The position numbers were made by a program, and so were the translations under genes. A DNA stretch of 64,000 nucleotides from Paenibacillus ginsengihumi DSM 21568 (lineage in GTDB: Bacteria > Bacillota > Bacilli > Paenibacillales > NBRC-103111), in contig NZ_KB905558.1 in the NCBI RefSeq assembly GCF_000380965.1, forward strand, positions 1,080 to 65,079, written 5' to 3'. Every line of letters starts with the position of its first letter. Position 1 is the stretch's first letter. The notes under the pieces were generated by a model. The model searched no databases. It was not told where the DNA came from and worked only from the letters and a program-made list of their open reading frames with translations. Positions 18,458 to 26,662 of this stretch are shown here, piece after piece.

Positions 18458-18730
18458 TTATTGGGGCGTGCCGGCGATGTCCACCGATTGCTCGGAAATT
18501 TCATGCATAAAGCGGGACATGCAGTTGCATAAAAAATCTTTGCGGCAGATCGGGCACGGTTCTTGCTGCAATCTGCTGATGTGGGTGGGAGTAATGGCCC
18601 CATCCGCTTCCTTCTGATAAAACAGGCGGCATACGGTCCGATCCTTAAGCTCCGCGACTATCTCGAACAATCCGTTCTTCGGATTGTGGCTGACGATCTT
18701 CGCGTTTGCTACTTGCGGTTGATAAGCCAT
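18458..18730 (-). CDS. Small protein with CPxC...CxC zinc-like motif
   Basis: A 90-residue protein of no family I know. The first half looks like a small beta-sheet (FEIVAELKDRTVCRLFYQ), and the second half carries CPICRKDFLCNCMSRF, with four cysteines spaced like a zinc or metal site. No membrane segment. The ATG at 18730 has AGAGGTG 8 bases upstream, so expression looks real. It lies 57 bases after the AIM24-like gene and may share its transcript; a strong terminator follows it. Confidence 0.75.
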   Translation of the reverse strand: MAYQPQVANAKIVSHNPKNGLFEIVAELKDRTVCRLFYQKEADGAITPTHISRLQQEPCPICRKDFLCNCMSRFMHEISEQSVDIAGTPQ

Positions 18731-18787
18731 ATTCCTGCACCTCTTTGTCGAGAATAGGGTTGCTTGTACAGAGAATGATATCGTTTT

Positions 18788-19576
18788 TTACTTACGCCCG
18801 TCAAGCAGGTTTCCGATTCCGCCCAAAATGCTGCCTTCCTCCTTGCGGCCTCCCGCGCCCGCCGCCGCAATAACCCGCTCGGCCATCCGGCTGAACGGCA
18901 GCGACTGCAGCCATACTTTCCCAGGCCCTCGCAGCGTGGCGAAAAACAGCCCCTCTCCCCCGAACAAAGCCGTTTTGATGCCTTTGACAAATTCGATGTT
19001 ATAATCAACATCCCGCGTCATGGCGACGAGGCAGCCTGTATCGACGCGGATCATTTGTCCCGGCTGCAGCACCTTCTCGCAGATCGTCCCGCCGGCGTGC
19101 ACGAAGGCCAGGCCGTCGCCTTCGAGTTTTTGCATGATGAAGCCTTCCCCGCCGAAAAATCCCGTTCCCAGCTTTCGCTGGAACTCGATGCCGATCGAAA
19201 CTCCTTTGGCCGCGCAAAGGAACGAATGCTTTTGACAGACGACCTTGCCGCCGAGCTCGGACAAATCCATCGGCACAATTTTGCCCGGATAAGGGGAAGC
19301 GAAGCCAACCGACTGCTTGCCCCGGCCACTGTTCATAAATACGGTCATAAACAGGCTTTCGCCGGTTAAAAGCCGCTTGCCCGCTCCCAGCAGCTTGCCC
19401 ATCACGCCTTTGTTCTCGCCGCTGCCGTCCCCGAAGATCGTCTCCATGCTAATGCCCTCGTCCATCATCATCATGCTTCCCGCTTCGGCAACGACGCTCT
19501 CGCCGGGATCCAGCTCGATCTCGACATATTGCATTTCGCTGCCGCTGATCCGGTAATCTATTTCATGCGCATTCAT
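18788..19576 (-). CDS. TIGR00266/AIM24 family protein
   Basis: A 262-residue all-beta protein of the AIM24 (TIGR00266) family, whose fold resembles the TRAP tryptophan-binding protein. Family marks: PGESVVAEAGSMMMMDEGI near the N-terminus, GGEGFIMQKLEGDGLAFVHAGG in the middle and GGEGLFFATLRGPGKVWLQSLPF near the end. The molecular function is not known; relatives occur in stress and membrane-related neighbourhoods. The start at 19576 has AGGAGGGG 8 bases upstream; an ATG at 19597 lies before that site. The C-terminal glycine-rich tail may be flexible. Confidence 0.9.
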   Translation of the reverse strand: MNAHEIDYRISGSEMQYVEIELDPGESVVAEAGSMMMMDEGISMETIFGDGSGENKGVMGKLLGAGKRLLTGESLFMTVFMNSGRGKQSVGFASPYPGKIVPMDLSELGGKVVCQKHSFLCAAKGVSIGIEFQRKLGTGFFGGEGFIMQKLEGDGLAFVHAGGTICEKVLQPGQMIRVDTGCLVAMTRDVDYNIEFVKGIKTALFGGEGLFFATLRGPGKVWLQSLPFSRMAERVIAAAGAGGRKEEGSILGGIGNLLDGRK

Positions 19577-19711
19577 TCGGAAATTCCCCTCCTGCATCCA
19601 CTATACCATAACCTGGCATGCGATATAGCCGTTTTCTTCGCCGATTTTGAATATTTTTGCAGGAAGGCGGGAGCTGGCGCCGTTTGCCGAAAAAGATTGC
19701 CCTCGAACCGG

Positions 19712-20197
19712 TTACTGGACGCCGCGATTTCTCGCGTTCTTCCGCTTGATGCGCGCTTCGTATCGCTCCGGCGCCGATTCGTGCAGCCGCTTCTCCTCGT
19801 CCGTCTCCGGAATGACCGGCGGTACGGGCGTCGGCTTCCCATCTTCGTCGAGCGCAACGAAAGTAAGAAACGATGTGGCCGTCGTCTTTCGTTCGCCGGT
19901 CAACAAATTTTCCGATTCGACGCGCACAAATACCTCCATCGAGCTGCGGTGCGTCCAGGTGACGAAAGCTTCCAGCATGATCGCCTCGCCGACCTTGACC
20001 GGCGCCAGGAAATCGAGGCTGTCGCTGGAGGCGGTGACGACGCCGCGGCGGGAATGGCGCATGCTGGCGATCGTCGCGATCTTGTCGATATAGCGCATCA
20101 CGACGCCTCCGAACATCGTGCCGTGATAATTCGTATCGGACGGGAAAATAATATCGGTCATCATGCTGCGCGACTGGCTCACCGGTTTGGCTTCCAA
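19712..20197 (-). CDS. Acyl-CoA thioesterase (hotdog fold, YkhA-like)
   Basis: About 161 residues. One hotdog domain with the family motif DTNYHGTMFGGVVMRYID (the active-site Asn/His and Asp lie on this helix) and DFLAPVKVGEAIMLEAFV. It should hydrolyse acyl-CoA to free acid and CoA in the cytosol. The C-terminal 35 residues are charged and probably disordered. No ATG fits: the frame opens with TTG at 20218, but TTG at 20197 has AAGGGAG 8 bases upstream and is preferred. Divergent from the HxlR regulator. Confidence 0.88.
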   Translation of the reverse strand: MEAKPVSQSRSMMTDIIFPSDTNYHGTMFGGVVMRYIDKIATIASMRHSRRGVVTASSDSLDFLAPVKVGEAIMLEAFVTWTHRSSMEVFVRVESENLLTGERKTTATSFLTFVALDEDGKPTPVPPVIPETDEEKRLHESAPERYEARIKRKNARNRGVQ

Positions 20198-20252
20198 ATA
20201 AATCCGCTCCCTTATCAACTTACTATTCGTTAGGTTATTCCATTAAAAAAGC

Positions 20253-20282
20253 TTACATTTGATGGTGAAATTATGATAAAAT
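20253..20282 (+). promoter_or_regulatory. Possible promoter for the HxlR gene
   Basis: TTACAT (20253-20258), an 18-base spacer and TAAAAT (20277-20282) lie 24 bases before the HxlR start. The region is much more AT-rich than its surroundings. Confidence 0.45.
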
Positions 20283-20305
20283 ATCGTAAAGAGGTGATTA
20301 GTAGC

Positions 20306-20620
20306 ATGACGGAACAATGTCATCGAATGTGTCCCAAATTCGAAGCCGCTTTCGAGATTCTGGGCAAGCGCTGGACGGGTCTGATCATACGCGCGCTGTT
20401 GCAAGGACCGCGGCGGTTTAAAGATATTTCCGAGATGATTCCCGGCATGAGCGACCGGATGCTCGCCGAACGATTCAAGGAGCTGGAAGCGCTGGGACTG
20501 ATCGATCGCCGCGTTTACCCGGAGACGCCAGTCCGCATCGAATACGAGCTGACGGAGAAGGGAAAAGCGCTTCAACCCGTCATGGACGCCGTGCAGCAGT
20601 GGGGCGATACATGGGTGTAA
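20306..20620 (+). CDS. HxlR family transcriptional regulator
   Basis: A 104-residue winged-helix regulator. MTEQCHRMCPKFE at the N-terminus has the conserved HxlR cysteine, which senses thiol or aldehyde stress in several relatives. LGKRWTGLIIRAL, GPRRFKDISEMIPGMSDRMLAERFKELEALGLI and a basic wing form the DNA-binding part. The ATG at 20306 has AGAGGTGA 8 bases upstream; an ATG 33 bases earlier has no site. No target operon is directly downstream; the divergent thioesterase gene is a candidate target. Confidence 0.93.
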   Translation: MTEQCHRMCPKFEAAFEILGKRWTGLIIRALLQGPRRFKDISEMIPGMSDRMLAERFKELEALGLIDRRVYPETPVRIEYELTEKGKALQPVMDAVQQWGDTWV

Positions 20621-20621
20621 C

Positions 20622-20660
20622 CGCCCGGGAACAGCAAGCCGTTCCCGGGCGCGGCTTTTG
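20622..20660 (+). terminator. HxlR gene terminator
   Basis: CGCCCGGGAAC (20622-20632) pairs with GTTCCCGGGCG (20641-20651) over an 8-base loop, followed by a short TTTT. It starts right after the HxlR stop. Confidence 0.8.
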
Positions 20661-20726
20661 GCGAAACCCGCATCAGTCCCGCCGCTCCCTGCAGTCTCCA
20701 GCCGTCACGCTGCGGACGCGCATTGG

Positions 20727-21455
20727 TTACCGCGTATTCGCGTCTCTCGGGAACACCCTTTGAACGAGCGTATTGAATTCATTGTAATAGGCGCTGAGAT
20801 CTCCCCGCTCCTGTGCTTCCTTCTCATAGAATCGGACGCGCTGGACGAAGTTCGGATTGGCGCTGACGTAGATCGTTTCTATATTGCCAGGCAGCGTGCG
20901 GGCCGCTTCGCTTCGGACCCGGTCGGCGTCGCTGTTGCGGAAGTCGCCCTGCTCCGTCCAGTCGAACCTGCCCGCATCGCCTGCTCCGAACAAACCGACT
21001 CCCCCGCTCTGCTTCACCTGATACTGCATCATTTCCGCTCTCGCCTCCTGTTCCGGACGATGTCCTTCCGGCACGACAGCGATATAAGCGTTCGCTTCGG
21101 ACACGAGTACATACGCCGCCTCAATGCCCGGCAGCCGCGACAGCCGCTCTGCCGTCTGCGGATGAAAGCCGAACGATTGCGAATCATGCTCGTTGGTCAT
21201 ATCGAGCGTCTGACGCCCGGCGTAAGGCTGCGATTCGTGCTTGCCCGGCATTGCTGCCCAATGCGGCTTGACGCCGAGAGATGGATCTTCGTTATTGCGC
21301 GAATCCCGGTCGAACAGCGCATGCGTGCGGGCATCCTCCATGCCGCCGCCAGGCCGGCTGGGCTCCGGCTTATTGCCTCCGCATGCCGCGGTCAGCAGCA
21401 GCCAGCCAGCGGCCGCGGCGCACAGTCCGATGCGAAAAGGCTTGAACAGCTTCAT
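20727..21455 (-). CDS. YhcN/YlaJ family sporulation lipoprotein
   Basis: A 242-residue lipoprotein. The signal ends in LLLTAAC, so Cys25 is lipidated. The mature N-terminus is Gly/Pro/Arg-rich and disordered, and the C-terminal 140 residues carry the YhcN/YlaJ domain (GIEAAYVLVSEANAYIAVV, IETIYVSANPNFV). Homologues localise to the forespore or spore inner membrane and affect germination or outgrowth. The ATG at 21455 has GGGAGG 9 bases upstream. A likely sigma-G promoter lies 40 bases upstream, in keeping with forespore expression. Confidence 0.9.
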   Translation of the reverse strand: MKLFKPFRIGLCAAAAGWLLLTAACGGNKPEPSRPGGGMEDARTHALFDRDSRNNEDPSLGVKPHWAAMPGKHESQPYAGRQTLDMTNEHDSQSFGFHPQTAERLSRLPGIEAAYVLVSEANAYIAVVPEGHRPEQEARAEMMQYQVKQSGGVGLFGAGDAGRFDWTEQGDFRNSDADRVRSEAARTLPGNIETIYVSANPNFVQRVRFYEKEAQERGDLSAYYNEFNTLVQRVFPRDANTR

Positions 21456-21492
21456 CCTAAGGTACCTCCCGTCATTGACGAATGTTCCCGTT

Positions 21493-21522
21493 TAGGATGA
21501 ATCATCCTGCCGCAAAACATGC
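21493..21522 (-). promoter_or_regulatory. Candidate sigma-G/F forespore promoter
   Basis: On the minus strand GCATG (21518-21522) and CATCCTA (21493-21499) are 18 bases apart. They match the sigma-G pattern GHATR / CATAMTA at 5 of 5 and 6 of 7 positions. The site lies upstream of the YhcN/YlaJ lipoprotein. Confidence 0.5.
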
Positions 21523-21543
21523 ACAAATGACCGGCCAAGCCCT

Positions 21544-21709
21544 AAGAAAAGCATCTATCGACGTCCTTTCCGAGGATGTGTTGGAGCGCGCTTTTGGCGG
21601 CCGTTTTTCTTGGTACAGAAATTCGCATTTCGCTTTATTGCCGGCAGCGTGCCGGCCAGCACGACGGCCAAGACAAGCCGCTGGTTCTTTTTAGCAAAGT
21701 TAAACTTTA
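21544..21709 (-). repeat. R3 dispersed repeat, long copy
   Basis: Read on the minus strand it runs AAGTTTAACTT-GCTAAA, about 47 bases not present in the other copy, ATAAAGCGAA-TGCGA, CTGTACCAAGAAAAAC, then a degenerate part ending TCGATAGA-G-TTTTCTT. The same blocks in the same order are at 54253-54366. It fills most of the 326-base gap between the lipoprotein gene and the 21782 gene. Confidence 0.75.
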
Positions 21710-21781
21710 TGTACGTTTAAAACCCCGCTCGTCCTCGGCAAGAAGGCAGCGGGGTTTGTCGCATCGTTGGCGTCTTGTGTC

Positions 21782-22294
21782 TTAGTCAGCGTCAGTCGGG
21801 TTCCCGGGACGGTTAGGACGGATTCCCTCCAGCAGCCGGCGAACCGCTTCTTCGGACAAATCGCCGGCCGACTTGAAAGCCTGAAGCTGGCGGATAATGT
21901 CCTGTCCCGCCGCTTCGCTTTCCTCTTCGTCCCTCGCGTAGCCGGGATCGAACCAGACGTAGGCTCCCTCCGGCCCGTTGCGCAAATACGGCCGGTCCCA
22001 AGCAGCCGGATATTCGTATGGCTCATCGCTGAACAGAATGCCCAGCACATCGTCGCTGTCCAGCGGCATCAGATAATGAAACGATTCCTCGGCGCCGGCG
22101 CCCGGGCCGACCGCTGCCAAGTTGCGATGAACGTAGGCGTAGTGCAAATAATGCTCCCCGGTCAACCGGTCCTTCGCGATTTCGTACAGTTCCAGCGCGT
22201 CTTCCTTGAGCAGACGAACCCGCTCCAGCCGCACCTGGATCGCATCTGCCTGCACAAGCTTCATCGCCTTGAACGATTGTTCTTGTTCGATCAT
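21782..22294 (-). CDS. Hypothetical 170-residue acidic protein
   Basis: Not recognised. The first half is helical (QVRLERVRLLKEDALELYEIAK) and contains the phrase HYAYVHRNL; the middle has DSDDVLGILFSDEPYEYP; the end is a charged helical region finishing GNPTDAD. No signal peptide or membrane helix. The ATG at 22294 lies 2 bases after the TRIC gene stop, and its ribosome site AGGGGGA is inside that gene, so the two are translationally linked. A longer frame to 22762 is the shadow of the TRIC gene. Confidence 0.75.
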   Translation of the reverse strand: MIEQEQSFKAMKLVQADAIQVRLERVRLLKEDALELYEIAKDRLTGEHYLHYAYVHRNLAAVGPGAGAEESFHYLMPLDSDDVLGILFSDEPYEYPAAWDRPYLRNGPEGAYVWFDPGYARDEEESEAAGQDIIRQLQAFKSAGDLSEEAVRRLLEGIRPNRPGNPTDAD

Positions 22295-22296
22295 CG

Positions 22297-22953
22297 CTAT
22301 TCCCCCTGTGCCCGAGCGGTTCGGTTTGACTCTGTCAGCCTCAGGCTCCGTCGCGGCAGCTTCCATTTGAAGAATACGGATAGCATGCGCAGAACGACGA
22401 TGCCGGCGAACAGCCCCATCATCGCCCACGAGCCCTGGAACCAGCCAAGGCCGATCAGCAGTCCGGCCAGCATGCCCCAGACCGCGTATATTTCGTCCCG
22501 CAGCACGAGCGGCTTGCGCCCGGCGAGCAAGTCGCGGATGATGCCGCCGCCGATGCCCGTCATCATCGCCGCGACGATCGTCGCGCTGAGCGGCACATTC
22601 ATCTGCGTCGCATAGAGCGCCCCCTGGATGCTGAAGGCCGCCAGCCCGATCGCGTCGAACAGCGCCTCCCACGTTTTCCAACGGCGAATCCAGAGCGCCG
22701 GCAGCAAAAACACGAGCAGCGCCGTGATCAAGGCCGTCTTCAGAAAAAATCCTTGATTCCACAGCGAAGTCACCGGCATGCCGATCAATACGTTGCGCAC
22801 AACGCCGCCGCCGAACGCTGTGACGAACGCAAGGACGAATACTCCCAGGATGTCATATTCCTCTTCCATCGCTACGACCGCCCCCGAGACGGCAAAGGCG
22901 ATCGTGCCGATGATGCTGAAAAACTGCAGGTTTAGCTCAAGCCATCCGTCCAT
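22297..22953 (-). CDS. TRIC/UPF0126 family cation channel (YadS-like)
   Basis: A 218-residue, seven-helix membrane protein. Two repeated three-helix halves carry the signature glycine motifs TAFGGGVVRNVLIG and TGIGGGIIRDLLAG, with a seventh helix before a basic tail. Prokaryotic TRIC homologues form trimeric monovalent cation channels. The ribosome site is weak (GGAG 17 bases upstream of the ATG at 22953) and the gene starts 9 bases after the oxidoreductase stop, so it is probably expressed from that transcript. Confidence 0.9.
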   Translation of the reverse strand: MDGWLELNLQFFSIIGTIAFAVSGAVVAMEEEYDILGVFVLAFVTAFGGGVVRNVLIGMPVTSLWNQGFFLKTALITALLVFLLPALWIRRWKTWEALFDAIGLAAFSIQGALYATQMNVPLSATIVAAMMTGIGGGIIRDLLAGRKPLVLRDEIYAVWGMLAGLLIGLGWFQGSWAMMGLFAGIVVLRMLSVFFKWKLPRRSLRLTESNRTARAQGE

Positions 22954-22962
22954 CGCGCCCGA

Positions 22963-24039
22963 TTACACGCTCCAATCCAGCTGCACCAGGTTGCCTGTAC
23001 GCGAAGATTCGTAGATCGCCTCGAGTACGAGCGAGTTGGCGAGACCGGACATCGCCGACGTGATCGGCTCCTTCCCTTCCCGGACGCACTCGATAAAATG
23101 ACGGCTCATCCGGCTCCGCGCCCCTTCGTCGTCGCTCGGAACAGTCAGCTCGACATCGGCGGTGCGGTCGAACAATTCCGTGAACAGCCGCCCCTTGCCG
23201 TTGGTCAGCGCAGCCCCGCCTTCGGTTCCCATCAAGTAGACGTACGGCCCGTTGCTTACGAAATCGGTATGCGCCGCCCAACTGACATCGAGCGTCAAGG
23301 TGCTGCCGTCCTCCATCTTAATGAGCGCGGAGGCGAGATCCTCCACATCGTACGTGCCGTTCCAGTCCGGCTTGCCCCAGGTGCCGATGCCGCGCTTTTT
23401 CGGTCCGAATTCCGCGTAGGTCGTCCCGAATACGGACACCGGCTTCGGATTGCCCATCAGGTGAAGGGACAGATCCAGCATATGAACGCCGATGTCGATC
23501 AGCGGACCTCCGCCGGATTTGGCCATTTGCGTAAACCAGGTGCCCCAGCCGGGGATGCCTTTGCGGCGGCACCAGCCCGTCTTTACGTTGTAAATGCGGC
23601 CGAACGCCCCTTTGTCCGCCTGCTCCTTCACCTGCAGATTGAGCGGCTCCCAGCGCATCTGGTGAGCCATCATCAATACCTTGCCCGTCTGCCGGTGCGT
23701 CCGTACGATCTGCTTGGCCGAATCGGCATTGATGGCCATCGGCTTCTCGAGCAGCACATGCTTGCCGGCCTCCATCGCCTCTACAGCGATCGGCGCATGC
23801 ATGTCGTTCGGCACGCAGACGACGACTGCATCGATGCCGGCATCCTGCAGCATTTCACGGTAATCCCCGTAAAGGCGCGGAATGCCGTGCTCCTTCGCTC
23901 TGGCTTCAGCCAGCGGTCGGTAAGCGTCCGTTACCGCGACAACCTCCGCCTCGGGCAGCGCCTTGAAGCCGTTTATATGCACATTTCCGATATTGCCGGC
24001 GCCAATGACGCCGATCCGAACTTTGTCGCTTGCGCTCAT
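22963..24039 (-). CDS. Gfo/Idh/MocA family oxidoreductase
   Basis: A 358-residue NAD(P)-dependent sugar or inositol dehydrogenase-like enzyme. Residues 8-20 hold the Rossmann motif VIGAGNIGNVHING. EKPMAIN (about 90-96) carries the conserved Lys of the EKP motif, and GPLIDIGVHMLDLSL contains the Asp/His of the active site. The substrate cannot be inferred: no sugar transporter or isomerase is adjacent. The start at 24039 has GGGGGA 7 bases upstream; an ATG at 24066 lies before it. It heads a short minus-strand unit with the TRIC and 21782 genes. Confidence 0.92.
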   Translation of the reverse strand: MSASDKVRIGVIGAGNIGNVHINGFKALPEAEVVAVTDAYRPLAEARAKEHGIPRLYGDYREMLQDAGIDAVVVCVPNDMHAPIAVEAMEAGKHVLLEKPMAINADSAKQIVRTHRQTGKVLMMAHQMRWEPLNLQVKEQADKGAFGRIYNVKTGWCRRKGIPGWGTWFTQMAKSGGGPLIDIGVHMLDLSLHLMGNPKPVSVFGTTYAEFGPKKRGIGTWGKPDWNGTYDVEDLASALIKMEDGSTLTLDVSWAAHTDFVSNGPYVYLMGTEGGAALTNGKGRLFTELFDRTADVELTVPSDDEGARSRMSRHFIECVREGKEPITSAMSGLANSLVLEAIYESSRTGNLVQLDWSV

Positions 24040-24102
24040 CGAAAATTCCCCCATGTAATCATTCAAACAGTCCTAATATACCATAAGTCGAGTGCCTTGG
24101 AT

Positions 24103-24140
24103 ATGCAAAAATAACGACAGCCGCATGGCCGGCCATCGTT
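24103..24140 (-). terminator. Terminator of the kapB-kinase-regulator genes
   Basis: On the minus strand AACGATGGCCG, a GCCATG loop and CGGCTGTCGTT (with two G-T pairs) are followed by ATTTTTG. The stem starts at the response regulator stop codon. Confidence 0.75.
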
Positions 24141-24834
24141 ACAAAATCCCCATATCCTTCGCCTTCTGCGCCGCTTCCTTGCTGCTTTTTCCGCCGAGCT
24201 TCTTCAGAATATTGCCGACGTGCACCTTGATCGTCCGAATGGACACGACGAACTTCTCGGCGATTTGCGTCTGGGTGTGCCCTTTTTCGATCAGATCCAG
24301 CACCTGCAGCTCCGTCGGCGTCAGCAGGCTGCGCAGTTCCTTCACCCGCACCTCATGCTCCAACTGTTTCAAGCGGCGGAATTCCTCTCTCATTTGCGCA
24401 GCGACACTCGGGTGAATGGCGCTCCGATTGGCATAAGCGCTGCGAATTGCCTGCGGAATTTCCTGGAAATCAGATTTGACCATATAATCGACGGCGCCGG
24501 CCTTGAACGCTTCGAAGATGAGCTCTTTCTCCTCCATCGACGATAGCATGATGACGCGCGCCCCGCTGCACTTCACGATCTCGGCCGCAGCCCATAGCCC
24601 TTCGGGCGAATCCGACATCATAATATCCAGCAGCACGACGTCCGCTTCGACCTTCTCCAGCAGCTCGACCCCTTCGGGGCCCGATTGCGCCTCGCCGACC
24701 ACCTCGATATCCGGCTCCCGGCTCAGGTAAGCCGCCAAACCGCGCCGCCAATCGGGATCGTCCTCGATGAGAACGACGCGAATCCGCAATCGGTCCTGTC
24801 CTTGAACGTGTTCGGCATAACCTTCGTTAACCAA
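24139..24834 (-). CDS. NarL/LuxR-type response regulator
   Basis: A 231-residue regulator. The receiver has EDD at 24-26, phosphoacceptor Asp70 (VVLLDIMM), Ser98/99 and Lys120. A linker helix leads to a LuxR-type helix-turn-helix (LTPTELQVLDLIEKGHTQTQIA and SIRTIKVHVGNILKKLG). The partner is the overlapping histidine kinase. The frame opens at 24861, but TTG at 24834 has AGGAGG 8 bases upstream and overlaps the kinase stop by 8 bases, so I prefer this TTG start. Targets are unknown. Confidence 0.9.
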   Translation of the reverse strand: MVNEGYAEHVQGQDRLRIRVVLIEDDPDWRRGLAAYLSREPDIEVVGEAQSGPEGVELLEKVEADVVLLDIMMSDSPEGLWAAAEIVKCSGARVIMLSSMEEKELIFEAFKAGAVDYMVKSDFQEIPQAIRSAYANRSAIHPSVAAQMREEFRRLKQLEHEVRVKELRSLLTPTELQVLDLIEKGHTQTQIAEKFVVSIRTIKVHVGNILKKLGGKSSKEAAQKAKDMGIL

Positions 24835-26224
24835 CGCTCTCTCCTCCTGTTCGGGCGGCACGCTTCAATTTCGGCAGCTGGATGAATACGCTGGTGCCTT
24901 GTCCTGGCTTGCTGTGCATGCTCATCGAGCCTTTATGCTTCTGTATCGTATTATAACAGTAAGACAGGCCGAGACCGAAGTTCATTTTTTTTCCGGCCTT
25001 GGTCGTATAAAAAGGATCGAACGCGCGGCGCAGCTGCTTTTTGTCCATTCCTGTGCCGGTATCCTTGAATTCCGCAACGATCTTCCGCTTCGTCTCGGTC
25101 AGCCGGATCGTCAGCGTGCCGCCGTCCGGCATCGCTTCGAAGGCGTTCGTGATCACATTGGTGAACACTTCCGCCAGCTGCACCGGGTCGCCGCGCACGA
25201 TGCCTTCTGTCAAGTATTTTTCTTCCACCTGAACATTGGCCCCCAGTCCGGGAGACAGCATGCGCACGCTCTGGGCGAGCAGCTCCGACAAGCGGACAGT
25301 TTCCGTATGAAGCGCCATCTCCTGCGTCTGACCCTGAATGCGCCGGACCATCTCGTCGATATGGCGGGAAGCTTGCAAAATAATGTCCATGTCGGCCGAC
25401 AGCTGCCGGGGGTCGAGCCTGCCGGCTGCCGCTTCGGCTCTGACCTTCTCGCCGAACAGCCTGATTTTGCCGACGTCATTCTTGATCGCATGGTTCAGGA
25501 TCGCCGTTCCGGAAGTAATGGCGCGAAGGGTGTAGTCGAGACGCTGGTTTTGGATCGATATTTGCAGTCCCATGAAGCCGTACCGGAAGCTGGACACGAC
25601 GACGACGGCGACGGTAAAGGCGATAATCCACGTATTGTACCGCCACCAGTCGTAATCGCCCAGCCATGCCGGCAGCAGGTAGAGCGTGAACAACGCGACG
25701 ATAAGCGGCGGAACCGCCGCCATGAATGTAAGCAGCCGGCTCCTGCGGAAATACGAGTTTTTTTCTTTCCATACCGCCAATACCAGCAAAATGGTCCCGG
25801 CCGCGATATACGCCGGCGCCCACCAGACGACGTACTGGTACGGAATCGGCGCGTTCCCTGCCGGCTCGTACAGGAAAGAGGACAGGACGGGAACGAGCAG
25901 CGCCCACGGCAGCCAGCCTTTGCCCCGCCATTCGGCATAGCCCGGGGAATACACGATGGCGAACATGAGAAAAGTGTACGGCAGTCCGTAATAGCAGACG
26001 AACGAGCATAATCGCTCCGCTCTCCACAGCCATTCCGCCTGTTCGTTGGATAGCCAACCTTGGCTTGTCCAATACGGGCGCCACCGCTCCCCGATGAGCG
26101 CCGCCAGCGCTCCCGTTCCTCCTGTAAAGGTGATGCCGCTGCTCCAGCGGGTTGCGGGTCGTTTCGGGTCCGTTGCGATCAGCAGCAGTCCGATCGTCCA
26201 TAATCCGATCAATGCGAAGAACAT
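24827..26224 (-). CDS. Multi-pass membrane histidine kinase
   Basis: A 465-residue kinase. About six hydrophobic helices occupy residues 1-222 with little outside loop, suggesting an intramembrane or lipid-type signal. The phosphoacceptor helix has His245 in LNHAIKNDVGKI. HATPase motifs are NVITNAFEAM (N-box), DTGTGM and GLGLSYCY. The ribosome site for the ATG at 26224 is weak (AGGTAA), so it may depend on read-through from kapB, whose stop is 24 bases upstream. It overlaps the response regulator gene, its likely partner. Its layout is reminiscent of KinB, but it carries its own regulator. Confidence 0.88.
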   Translation of the reverse strand: MFFALIGLWTIGLLLIATDPKRPATRWSSGITFTGGTGALAALIGERWRPYWTSQGWLSNEQAEWLWRAERLCSFVCYYGLPYTFLMFAIVYSPGYAEWRGKGWLPWALLVPVLSSFLYEPAGNAPIPYQYVVWWAPAYIAAGTILLVLAVWKEKNSYFRRSRLLTFMAAVPPLIVALFTLYLLPAWLGDYDWWRYNTWIIAFTVAVVVVSSFRYGFMGLQISIQNQRLDYTLRAITSGTAILNHAIKNDVGKIRLFGEKVRAEAAAGRLDPRQLSADMDIILQASRHIDEMVRRIQGQTQEMALHTETVRLSELLAQSVRMLSPGLGANVQVEEKYLTEGIVRGDPVQLAEVFTNVITNAFEAMPDGGTLTIRLTETKRKIVAEFKDTGTGMDKKQLRRAFDPFYTTKAGKKMNFGLGLSYCYNTIQKHKGSMSMHSKPGQGTSVFIQLPKLKRAARTGGESVG

Positions 26225-26247
26225 GGCTGGCGCTTACCTGAACCGGC

Positions 26248-26634
26248 TTACAGCCGGTATTCCTTTCTCAGCTGATCCAGCTCTTCGCAGCACCGTTCGG
26301 CCCAGCGGACGAGCCGCTCGAGACGCTGCCGCTCCTGCTCCAGCGCCGTCTGCAGCGAGGCGCCGTATTCCGGCACCTCCCCGTCATACGGGCGAATCGA
26401 TTCGCCGGGCACCAGGGCGATCTCTTGATACGCAAGCGCCCGGCGCTGGTGAAAGAATGGCACGTCCGGGTCCATCGGATGATGAAGGTCTCCCTGCGTC
26501 GGATGCTTGATCACGGCGAGTATTTTCACAGCCTGCTTCGCTCCGTTCGATGCTTCCGCAATCTCGCCGATATATTCGCCCGATTTATAGGAAGCCGTCA
26601 CCCGCGTCCCGACCTCCCATGATCGCTGATGCAT
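26248..26634 (-). CDS. kapB: KapB, kinase-associated sporulation protein
   Basis: A 128-residue protein matching KapB of Bacillus in length and in the core KHPTQGDLHHP ... DVPFFHQRRALAYQE ... PYDGEVPEY. In B. subtilis KapB is needed for KinB to signal into the Spo0 phosphorelay. Here a small beta-barrel N-terminus and a C-terminal coiled-coil helix are visible. I see no lipobox. It is directly followed (24 bases) by a multi-pass histidine kinase gene, echoing the kinB-kapB linkage in Bacillus with the order reversed. Confidence 0.88.
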   Translation of the reverse strand: MHQRSWEVGTRVTASYKSGEYIGEIAEASNGAKQAVKILAVIKHPTQGDLHHPMDPDVPFFHQRRALAYQEIALVPGESIRPYDGEVPEYGASLQTALEQERQRLERLVRWAERCCEELDQLRKEYRL

Positions 26635-26662
26635 AAGTATCCCCCCTAGCTTGTTTATGCCA

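Noticed and set aside
21482-21694. A 70-residue plus-strand frame near the sporulation lipoprotein
   Set aside because: It overlaps the sigma-G candidate and R3 repeat, has no ribosome site and shows no recognisable composition.
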